Source: Panax quinquefolius
Taxonomy: Eukaryota; Streptophyta; Magnoliopsida; Apiales; Araliaceae
NCBI GenBank assembly: GCA_020205615.1
Contig: CM035170.1
Span: forward strand, 41,665,807 to 41,729,806
Length of the DNA: 64,000 bases
Direction of reading: 5' to 3'
A program made the position numbers and the translations under genes. Positions 35,249-47,410 of this stretch are shown piece by piece. Under the pieces are notes generated by a model, which saw nothing but the letters and a program-made list of their open reading frames with translations, did no database searches and was not told the DNA's origin. How positions within the stretch are numbered: the stretch's first letter is position 1; each line of letters starts with the position of its first letter.

Positions 35249-35458
35249 ATGATTGATCGTGATATAGAAAATTCTGATTATAACCAAGGAAACTTTAAGA
35301 AAATAGGAAAATGTTCAAACTGTAAAAGGAAACATAAAGGCGTATGCAGGAAAGGGGAAAATGTATGCTATAATTATGGACTTAATGGACATATCTCTCG
35401 TCATTATCCCAATCCAAAGCAAGGTGCATGTTTTATTAGTAGCATGGTAGGTCATTAG
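35249..35458 (+). pseudogene. Zinc-knuckle segment between ORF1 and gag
   Basis: A short frame with the same order as the nucleocapsid part of Del/Tekay gag: CSNCKRKHKGVC, then CYNYGLNGHISRHY and CFISSMVGH. The second and third knuckles have lost Cys residues (Cys to Tyr and Cys to Ser). Further homology (AKSYLG) continues past the stop. The true gag of this element begins about 450 bases downstream and has its own knuckles after the copia insert, so this is a second copy, apparently inserted or recombined behind ORF1. 35459-35910 holds nothing I recognise. Confidence 0.65.
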
Positions 35459-35911
35459 GCAAAAAGTTATCTAGGATCAAAGGAGAGTGTAGGAAATAAG
35501 TAGGATCAGTATTATCTGGATATGGTATGAACATGGATGATATGTATATGATATATATATAAGTGTGTAATGTAATAATCTCATCTTTTGAATAAGTTAT
35601 AGCAATGATTCCAGACTTTTGTGGTCACAAAAGGATAAGTGGATGTTTATAGAGGTATGTGCTATATGATGTAAGGTACTATGAATTAGTGGAATTGATA
35701 TGAATATATGTTTGGTTAAGGAAATACGTTTTATATTAAGATAGTAAGTGTCTATCTGATAATTGGTTAACATAGTTTTTCAAAATTTAATATTTTAATT
35801 AGTACATGATTATTTGAGTTTGAAATTACGCGTGATATGTTAACACTTATACGATAAGATATAGAATGTAAAACAATAAAAACTAATTTATGGTTTTATT
35901 TAACCAGATAA

Positions 35912-36582
35912 TTCCGCCAAGAAGACGAAACTAAAACCAAAGAGCAGAAGAATCTGTTAACAATACTGGAGGACAACCAAACCCAATGCAGAATTTTGCA
36001 AATATGTTAGCACAAGCTATGCAGAATGGAGCACCAGCCGCAGTAAATCAACCAGACAATCGATTGGCAAACTTTAAAGACTTCAAGGTAGTAGGACCGC
36101 TAGAGTTTAAAGGGACAACTAACCCTATAGAAGCCCAAACATGGGTGAAGGAGATAGAAAAGGCTTTTGTTATTGCTAGGGTAGCAGAGGAGCAAAAGAC
36201 GACTTTTGCTCCTATATGATGAAAGGGGGGGGGGGCGAATTTCTGGTGGGAGGCAAATCAAACTAAGGGTGGAGAAGGAAATGTAACATGGACTAGGTTC
36301 AAAGAACTGTTCTTCGAGAATTACTTCTCGTCCATTATGCAGGCTAGGATGGAGATTAGGTTTTTGGAGTTGAAGTAGGAGAATGTGACAGTTTCGGAAT
36401 ACGTTGCAAAGTTTAATGAGTTAGCTAGATTCGTTCCACACCAAGGGGATATTGAAACATGAAAAGCAAGAAGGTTTGAGCTGGGTTTAAAACTCTTGCT
36501 CTACAATAAGGTGGTAGTGTTGCAAATTAATTCTTTTGCATCACTCTAGGAAAAGGCTATCATAGCCGAAGGATGAAGTGAG
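35912..36582 (+). pseudogene. G1 gag, N-terminal and core part
   Basis: The retrotransposon gag domain is readable with several stops. It has an IPPRR-like start, QAMQNGAPAA, then FKDFKVVGPLEFKGTTNP, AQTWVKEIEKAF, a frame break in a G run at 36227-36235, then WWEANQ, TWTRFKELFFENYFS, MEIRFLELK, ENVTVSEYVAKFNELARFVP and RRFELGL. The WW and EYxAKFxELARF motifs are family hallmarks. Stops and frameshifts mean no product. A copia element interrupts it at 36583 after GTGAG, and gag resumes at 44785. Confidence 0.85.
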
Positions 36583-38449
36583 TGTTAGATTTGTAATATT
36601 CATGAACGCAATCAAATTGCAAAAATAAAGCGGAAGCGAGATAAAATCAGAGTTTAAACTTTTTACAAACCATATACCCGGATCATCCTTTATGCACAAT
36701 TATTAATTAAACGAAAAAGATAATGAATAAGAATCATACCCTTGAAGATCGAGCTTCCTCAGGTACAAGTTCACCTCCTATCCTTTTCGTGTTCAATTTG
36801 AATCCACCGGGTTTGGTTCCTTCCTTTGATCAACGTTAGCCACCCAAATGTTTGGCCTCTAGAGGTGATCCACCAAGGAAGAATAAAATTCAAGAAGAAG
36901 GGTGGTTGGCTAAACCCTAGTTTTCTATCTCTATAGAAAGGGTGTACTCTCCAACAAATTGGAATTATTACGTAGTTGTAAAAGTCAACTACTCCCACCA
37001 CCCATAATAAGACTCCTCTTATTTATAGACGTGGGCAACCCACCTTAACAATTTAAGGAATTGAGATTTATTTAATTAATTAAATTCTTTTAATTAATTA
37101 AGCTCCCTAATCTTATTAGGGATAATTAATTAAACTCCTTTAACTAATTTTCCTTCCTAATCCAATTAGGAATAAATGAGAGTACTTATATTAAATTAAT
37201 TCCTAAACTCTTTAAGAAATTAAAATAATAATAATTATAATAATATTAATAAGACTCTCTTATTAATTTATATTTAATATTTCTAAAATATTAAATAATA
37301 AATATTAAGCTATTTAATTTATTCTATCACCATAGATTAAATTAAATATACTTAACATATTATTACGATTATGCCATTAACTTCTTAAATAATTATTCTT
37401 CATTTTATGGTGTGACCCTTTAGGTTCTCCATATTAAACCGGTTGTGAATAAATCAATTAGAACAATTCTAATCTTATTTAAATAAATAAATTAAACAAT
37501 TAACTTATTTAAATAAATAATATTTATTCTACAATAGGGATAAGCCTCCCTAGCGATCAACGACTTTCCAGATAATATAGATTTCAACATTAATCATAAA
37601 AGAACCTTTGAGTAAATAGTTACCGTACAATTCAATCCTTCCACCATACAATGTCCTAATTAAATATAAGACATGGAATTACTCTCAAGTCTTATTTTAT
37701 TTAATTATATGTATTTCGATCCTTAAATGCACAGCTCCAAATAATGCAAATTAGAAACTCCTTTCTGATTTCATTCTGCCTTGGCCAAGGACTACTGGGT
37801 TGTCATTTATCGAATCACATAGGACATTTCTCTTCTTTTATTAGAAGTGGTAGATTCTTTATTGATCATACATTATCTCCATGTACAACTTATTATACCC
37901 AAGCATACCATTTGATATACCCTAAGGGTCTTAAGGAATAAGTCAAAGTATAACTCATCATACACAAGATACTATGATGATCTCAAGTCCAAGGATCACT
38001 TCTACTACTATCACTACAGGAATTCCTATTGACAGGCAAGTAAAACTCCATTAGATATTCCTTAGCGAGCCACGTTCACTGAACTTATTCTCTAATAAGC
38101 ACCTACATACTTGCTTTAGTGTCTCCACACAAATGATCATGAGATCAATCATCCTCATCCAATGAGCAAGCAACGTATGTACCAATCTATCCGGATTCAC
38201 TAATCCCCAATTTAGTAATCCAATGATTGGGAACTATTTTAGTTTTAAGCTTTCTAAGAATTTAGATCTCATTAGAATGATCATCATCATTATTCTAAAA
38301 GCATTTCTTAAAACTATGGGTTTATCACATATTATAAAACAGCATCATGTAGATAATTAAAAGCCTTTAATAAATTAATACTTTTTTATTAATAAATGAA
38401 TAAGATTGTTACAAAGTATATGTTTTATCATCAAACATGATTGGCTTGT
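36583..38449 (-). repeat. Copia element 1, 3' LTR (truncated)
   Basis: TGTTAGATTTGTAATATTC onward, collinear with the other LTRs until 'ggcttgtgt'. There it joins pol text ('atccccaattaag') instead of reaching GCATACTACTTTCA and the polypurine tract. 'attaagatactc' is duplicated next to the joint. Confidence 0.9.
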
Positions 38450-38640
38450 GTATCCCCAATTAAGATACTCAATTAAGATACTCTTCCAAATCATTCATGG
38501 AGGAATGTTTAGACAACTTTATCTTTACTGATTGTAGCATTGGTATGTCATTCCTTATCCGTAGTATATCAACATATAGTACTAGGAATGTCACGATGCT
38601 CCCACTGACCCTTTTGTACACACTAGGTTCATTCTTATTT
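38450..38640 (-). pseudogene. Copia element 1 partial RT with YVDI active site
   Basis: The minus strand reads VSGSIVTFLVLYVDILRIRND, which aligns to the palm region of copia RT. The double Asp of YVDD is reduced to one (YVDI, codons at about 38561-38579). Fingers and N-terminal palm are absent. Directly upstream (38641-38740) is a little more RT (RFDEAI, then KRV). Confidence 0.8.
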
Positions 38641-38739
38641 TTTTGATAAAATCAAACTCTTTTGATTGCCTCATCAAAACGAATGTTCCATATTTGAGAA
38701 ACTTGCTTCAATCAATTTCTCTGAGTGTCTACAACACTT

Positions 38740-39261
38740 ACCTCATCAAATGTAACTCTGGATCATCATCTTCTATGATGTGTGCCTCATCATCATCATC
38801 CATGATGAATCCATACCTCCCAGGTATCTTCGGTACTATTCCAGATTTACGATTCAGTTGTGGTATAATAGGTCTATCTATAGGTTCCTCTTATTTGGCT
38901 TATAGTATTTTGTGGTTCTTGAACTCTTCAAGATCTATTATCCTCCCACTAGCCCTTCAATGATAAACACCTTTATCTTAGAAGGAAGCGTGTTTCGTAA
39001 CAAACACCTTTTTGCTAAGTAGGATTATAGAACATATACCCTAAACTTACTTTAGGATGTCCCACAAATTGACACTTGTCAAATCTTATCCCAAGCTTAT
39101 CCTTTGAAACCTTTTCACAAATTCACACTTGTATTTCAGCAAATACACACATTCAACTCTTTGAATGATCATCTCCTTTTCTTATACTAGTTTGTTCAAT
39201 TTACAAAATATATTTTTCACGTAAGTCAAGTATACAAAATCCATTAAGTAATATTTCAGTT
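38740..39261 (-). pseudogene. Copia element 1 integrase tail and pol linker
   Basis: The minus strand includes SDKLG-like, YMFYNP and QKVFVTKHA-like text, then PEVPGRYGF-type linker followed by DDDDEAHIIEDDDPE, as in copia pol between integrase and RT. It has several stops. The DDE core is missing; a deletion joins 'gctgaaatacaagt' to 'gtgaaaaggtttc'. Confidence 0.75.
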
Positions 39262-39471
39262 CTATACAAAACTATTATTATTATAAATAGAACAACAATT
39301 GTTCTTAATTATAATACCAAAATTTTTATTGTCCAACAATAAAATGGAAATAATGTTTCTAACAAGAATTGGAATACAATAACAACTTATTAACTTAATA
39401 GATTTGCCCGTAGGCAGTGCTAAACTATAAGTTTCTATGGCTAATGTTGCAACCTTTGCTTCATTTTCCAC
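39262..39471 (-). pseudogene. Copia element 1 gag-pol junction (pre-integrase) fragment
   Basis: 69 codons: ENEAKVATLAIETYSLALP, then ISCYCIPILVRNIISILLLD and IIIKNNCCSIY. This is the protease C-end/pre-integrase stretch conserved in plant copia polyproteins. The equivalent segment of element 2 is at 56326-56598. The protease active site is not visible. Confidence 0.85.
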
Positions 39472-39639
39472 ACATAGGATTACTTATATTTGTTTAGCTT
39501 TCTACTTCTGTTTAGTCCTTTCATAAATCTATATTTATGATAACCAAAGTTGGTATCCAATACCCAAGTAGAACATTGACTTAAAGAAAAAAATTATTTC
39601 AAATCATGAGCAAATTTGTATTTGTAACCGAAACTTCAC

Positions 39640-40440
39640 TAAGCTTCTTTGGTTAACCTCTGCAAGATGCTTCTCGCAGTTTCTTTCCAGTGTCCTGGTT
39701 TATTGCAGTGGAAGCAAACTCCTTTTCTATCCGTATCAGTTTTGTTCTTATTATCCTTTGTTTATGCCTTTCTATTTACCTTCTTTAAATCGTTCTTCTT
39801 TTCAGAAGATCATTTAGCCCCTACCAGTAAGACTTAATTTTTCTTGGTTGGAAAGTGACTCTCAACATTTTTCAATATGTTAAGCAAATTAGCGAGGCTG
39901 ATATCTAGCTTGTTTGTATGAAAAATTCACAACAATTGTGAAAGAAGTCCGGGAGTGAGTGCAAGATCAAATCTTGGCTCAACTCTCCGTCCATGACAAA
40001 ACCAGTTGTCCTAATTGATCAATCAAATTGATTATGTTAAGAACTTTTGTCATGCTATAGTGCCATTGGCCATTCTAGATCGGAAGAGCTCATTAGATAT
40101 CTCGATATCTATCGGTCCTACTTTCCTCACCATCAACTACTTGATGTGCGTAAATATAGTAGGAGCATCCATAGTTTCATCTTGTGTCAAGCTCGTTACT
40201 TTCATAGATGCGAGCATGATGCATTGAGCCAATCGTGTATCATCTTGCCACTTTCTAAAAGTAGCAATGTCTTCCTCGGAGGTATTGTCTACAACCATTG
40301 CGAGGATAGGCGATATATGGACATAAGATAGCTTTTCAAATTATGAGAACTATTCTCAAATTCCTTAACCAATCCGCTTAATTCGATTCAGTTAATTTAC
40401 CATCTAATATGCTTCATGATGATAGTAATTTAGACATTGT
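39640..40440 (-). pseudogene. Copia element 1 gag remnant
   Basis: The minus strand carries a UBN2-type copia gag: EEDIATFRKWQDD, QCIMLASM, TMDAPTIF, then LFRSRMA, HTNKLDISLANLLNML, ESHFPTKK, and a knuckle CFHCNKPGHW whose last Cys is lost. It has several frameshifts and stops. The plus-strand frames over this stretch are shadows. Confidence 0.8.
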
Positions 40441-42881
<2,441 letters not shown>

Positions 42882-42894
42882 AGCTCTGATGCCA
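42882..42894 (-). other. Copia element 1 primer-binding site
   Basis: The minus strand reads TGGCATCAGAGCT, one base from the LTR end, with one change from the tRNA-Met complement. Confidence 0.8.
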
Positions 42895-42895
42895 C

Positions 42896-44784
42896 TGTTA
42901 GATTTGTAATATTCATGAACGCAATCAAATTGCAAAAATAAGCGGAAGCGAGATAAAATCAGAGTTTAAAATTTTTACAAACCATATACCCGGATCATCC
43001 TTTATGCACAATTATTAATTAAACGAAAAAGATAATGAATAAGAATCATACCCTTGAAGATCGAGCTTCCTCAGGTACAAGTTCACCTCCAATCCTTTTC
43101 GTGTTCAATTTGAATCCACCGGGTTTGGTTCCTTCCTTTGATCAACGTTAGCCACCCAAATGTTTGGCCTCTAGAGGTGATCCACCAAGGAAGAATAAAA
43201 TTCAAGAAGAAGGGTGGTTGGCTAAACCCTAGTTTTCTATCTCTATAGAAAGGGTGTACTCTCCAACAAATTGGAATTATTACGTAGTTGTAAAAGTCAA
43301 CTACTCCCACCACCCATAATAAGACTCCTCTTATTTATGTATCGTGGGCAACCCACCTTAACAATTTAAGGAATTGAGATTTATTTAATTAATTAAATTT
43401 TTTAATTAATTAAGCTCCCTAATCTTATTAGGGATAATTAATTAAACTCCTTTAACTAATTTTCCTTCCTAATCCAATTAGGAATAAATGAGAGTACTTA
43501 TATTAAATTAATTCCTAAACTCTTTTAGAAATTAAAATAATAATAATTGTAATAATATTAATAAGACTCCTCTTATTAATTTATATTTAATATTTCTAAA
43601 ATATTAAATAATAAATATTAAGCTATTTAATTTATTCTATCACCATAGATTAAATTAAATATACTTAACATATTATTACGATTATGCCATTAATTTCTTA
43701 AATAATTATTCTTCATTTTATGGTGTGACCCTTTAGGTTCTCCATATTAAACCTAAGTATGAATAAATCAATTAGAACAATTCTAATCTTATTTAAATAA
43801 ATAAATTAAACAATTAACTTATTTAAATAAATAATATTTATTCTACAATAGGGATAAGCCTCCCTAGCTATCAACGACTTTCCGGATAATATACATTTCA
43901 ACATTAATCATAAAAGAACCTTTGAGTAAATAGTTACCGCATCTGATTCAATCCTTCCACCATACAATGTCCCAATTAAATATAAGACATGGAATTACCG
44001 TCAAGTCTTATTTTATTTAATTATATGTATTTCGATCCTTAAATGCACAACTCCAATAATGAAAATTAGAAACTCCTTTACGATTTCATTCTCGCCTTAA
44101 CCAAGGACTATCAAGGTTGTCATTTATCGAATCACATAGGACATTTCTCTTCTTTTATTAGAAGTGGTAGATTCTTTATTGATCATACATTATCTCCATG
44201 TACAACTTATTATACCCAAGCATACCATTTGATATACCTTAAGGGTCTTAAGGAATAAGTCAAAGTATAACTCATCATACACAAGATACTATGATGATCT
44301 CAAGTCCAAGGATCACTTGTACTACTATCACTACAGAAATTCCTATTGATGAGCAAGTAAAAAAACTCCATTAGGTATTCCTTAGCGAGCCACGCTCACC
44401 GAACTTATTCTCTAATAAGCACCTACATACTTGCTTTAGTGTCTCCACACAAATGATCATGAGATCAATCATCCTCATCCAATGAGCAAGCAACGTATGT
44501 ACCAATCTATCCGGATTCACTAATCCCCAATTTAGTAATCCAATGATTGGGAACTATTTTAGTTTTAAGCTTTCTAAGAATTTAGATCTCATTAGAATAA
44601 TCATCATCATTATTCTAAAAGCATTGCTTAAAACTATGGGTTTATCACATATTATAAAACACCATCATGTAGATAATTAAAAGCATTTAATAAATTAATA
44701 CTTTTTATTAATAAATGAATAAGATTGTTACAAAGTATATGCTTTATCATCAAACATGATTGGCTTGTGTGCATATTACTTTCA
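42896..44784 (-). repeat. Copia element 1, 5' LTR
   Basis: 1889 bp, TGTTAGATTTGTAATATTC to GCATATTACTTTCA on the plus strand. It is very similar to the left LTR and to the solo LTR at 27343. It bounds the element next to the TSD. Confidence 0.95.
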
Positions 44785-44789
44785 GTGAG

Positions 44790-45330
44790 GCCATGAGTCT
44801 CTATAATTATGAAAAGAAGAATAAAGTTCAGGTTGAGGAAGCTGTTAAGGTGGAAGGAAGTAGTGGTAGTGGGAGTGGAAATAAGAAGTGGAACAATTCT
44901 GGGAATGCAGATAATAGACAGGGGGTATAAGGAAGCATGTTGAGTAGTGTGGAAATTGTAGGAAAAATCATTCAAGGGGAATGTCTAAAATGAAAGTTTG
45001 TGTGCTTTAAGTGCGGGCAAGAGGGACATATCTCTCCTAACTGCCCCAGTCCAAAAAAGAATAGTGGGTGTTTTATCTGTGGATCAACGAATCATATGGT
45101 GAGGGATTATCTGAAAAGAAGAACCAACGAGAGAAATATGAATGCAGGAAAAAGTAGCGGAACATTGGCAATAACTGGTCCTACTTCACAAAATAAACCA
45201 ACTGCAAGGACCTTAAATATGACGGTTCAAGATACGGTAGCAGTCGGTGATGGAGTTCCAGGTATGATTCCAATCAACAATATTAATATATATACTTGAT
45301 TCAGATATAACCTATTTTCTTTACCATAAG
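44790..45330 (+). pseudogene. G1 gag end with zinc knuckles and start of protease
   Basis: Gag resumes after the copia insert: AMSLYNYEKKNKVQVEE, a Ser/Gly-rich linker, a degraded CGNCRKNHS knuckle, then CFKCGQEGHISPNC (intact CCHC) and CFICGSTNHMVRDY (last Cys lost). ARTLNMTVQDTVAVG and MIPINNINIY follow, the lead into protease. At the expected DSGA active site the frame breaks (a DSD-like reading) and homology stops. The open piece is 45000-45299. Confidence 0.85.
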
Positions 45331-45611
45331 TCTGTTAAGATAAGTACATTTATGCTAGGAACCCTTGAATATAGACATAAGGAAGAAAGTTTTGAAGGAG
45401 GAATTTGAGTTACATTGGTAACTACCATAATTGGTGCAAGCAGACAGCAAACGACGGATAGAGACGCGCAACAGTTCTAGACTCGTGATATGGAATCTTA
45501 TAAGGAGGGGATAATGTAGTAATTTAATAAATCAAACTCTAAGGATAAACATAAAATTAAACGTAAGGTAAAAGTGATTCCGGGGACGAAATCCTTATAA
45601 AGAGGGGAGAA
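45331..45611 (+). other. G1 deleted pol region and two polypurine tracts
   Basis: No RT, RNase H or integrase is left. About 280 bases separate gag-protease from the 3' LTR. A first purine tract (TTATAAGGAGGGGATAA, 45498-45514) precedes TGTAGTAATTTAATAAATC at 45515. A second (GGGGACGAAATCC, then TAAAGAGGGGAGAA, 45579-45611) precedes the LTR at 45612. The layout resembles 1000-1339. Confidence 0.7.
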
Positions 45612-46061
45612 TGTAAGGGCCGAGAATTTTAAACGACTATATTTTTACGAAAGAATTTTTTTATTAATTATTATAATTATTGATATCCGTAATATTTTGA
45701 TCATATGCGATATGAATTAAGCAAGATAATTAATTTATTTATTTTAAGTTAACTAAGATGAATACTTAATCAATTTGATTAAGGGAGAGTATGATAAGTT
45801 ATGTTAAGAAATAACATACTTGCATGTTAACCTTGAATGGTAAATTAAAAAGATTTACAATCTTTAAGTTATTAACTATTGATATGAACAATATAAAATG
45901 ATTATGTGAGTATGTGAGTATTTAAATATGATAATAATTTATCAATAATGATAAATATGTTATGGATTATGTGGGATTATGTATGTGATTAAATAAATAT
46001 ACATTATATAATATGTATACATTTATTTTGTATATAATGAGAATTAAAAATAAAATGTAAC

Positions 46062-46128
<67 letters not shown>

Positions 46129-47012
46129 GCAATCAAAATTGTTGTATTAAAAGATTAAATGTAATTACCGGAGAAGATGAAAAAAAGCTCTTTATTAATT
46201 GATTTAATTAGTAAAATTACTTGTAACGATCGAGAAATTTGTAAATTAATTTAAATATTTATTAAATTAAGTAAATATTTTAAATAATTTATTTATTGAG
46301 ATAAATAAATATTTGATGAATTGTGATGTAATAAATTAGTTGAGTGTGTATGCTAACTAAATTAATGAATGGTAATTTTATTATTTTAGGATTTAATTTA
46401 ATAAAATAGTTAAATTAAATGAATTGTTTAACATTTAATGAAATAATTAAATTAAATAAAGTGATGTTCTAGTCTAATTTAATAATTAAATTAGATATAT
46501 TATAATTTATTAATCATAAGTATAATTATGATAAAAATTATTATAATTACTATTGCAAGTTATTTAAATTAACTAAACTAATGTCGTTTAAATTAACTAA
46601 AATAAGTGTGACAAAAGTGACTATATAATATAAATATTATAAAAATAAATTAGTATGGGAATTTTATGTAGCCAAACATAGCCTTATGGCTTTTAGCCTA
46701 ACATAACTGATGAACGTCTACGGGAGTCTTCAGTTTATTTCTACGCGTCTTTTATTTTTAAGGATAAGTTCAGAGAGGGTACAGTTTGGAGAGAAGAAGA
46801 AACATAGAGAATAGAGGGAGAGCTTGGTGTGGAGGAGAGAATCACAGAGAGAAAGAGAAGGGTTGCTAAATACTTTGCTAAATCAAGGTATAACCTACTT
46901 TAATTTTAACTATTAAGTTTTGATATTGTTGTTGGAAGTATGTTGGATTGTTGTTGAAAATGTATATATATATATATATATATGTTTTTTTTGTAGAATC
47001 TGTTATTATTCA

Positions 47013-47045
<33 letters not shown>

Positions 47046-47318
47046 CACACATAATTGTTGATTATCAAACACGTGAAATTAGGTTTGAGGAAGAGAATTG
47101 TAATAACAGGGTTATATGTATGAAAATGGATTAAGAAAGTAAAATTTTTTATGTCCAATATGTGTTATAATCTGTAAATTGATGTTGGATTATGTTAGTA
47201 TGTTAAGAAACAAAAACGACGTAGTTTGAATTGTGTTAATTGGTTAAGAAATGAAGTCGTGGCAATCGAATTCACTAAAAGTGTAAAAAATGATGGAATT
47301 GGGAAAATTGGGGTTTTT
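45612..47318 (+). mobile_element. G1 gypsy element: 3' LTR, upstream part
   Basis: Starts TGTAAGGGCCGAGAATTTT after the polypurine tract. It has an AT-rich U3 with a TA microsatellite (46066-46125), 'gccaaacatagccttatgg' near 46670, and a GA-rich transcript start at 46750-46870 leading into 'aaggtataacctac'. It is cut at 47319 by the start of G2. The remainder lies outside the window. Confidence 0.8.
46066..46125. repeat. (TA)n microsatellite
   Basis: About 30 TA units in U3 of the G1 3' LTR. Shorter TA runs also occur at 46964-46982 and 47013-47045. Confidence 0.9.
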
Positions 47319-47410
47319 GTAACATTCCAGAATTTTATAAATTGTTATATTGAATATTTATTGAATTATATAAGTATTTAATGGATGGAATCCTTGTAAT
47401 GAGGGAATGA
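47319..47410 (+). other. G2: duplicated LTR start plus polypurine tract
   Basis: The first 69 bases of the G2 LTR (TGTAACATTCCAGAATTTTA onward) are followed by GGAATCCTTGTAATGAGGGAATGA, a polypurine-tract-like sequence, and then the full LTR, whose first 70 bases repeat the same text. This looks like a 5' LTR stub fused to the 3' end of an interior. Confidence 0.8.

Noticed and set aside
36771..37001. 76-codon minus-strand frame, repeated at 43083-43313
   Set aside because: Same position in the two LTRs of copia element 1. There is no evidence of coding.
38643..38963. 106-codon plus-strand frame
   Set aside because: It is the shadow of the copia pol linker, whose Asp/Glu codons give Ser runs on the opposite strand.
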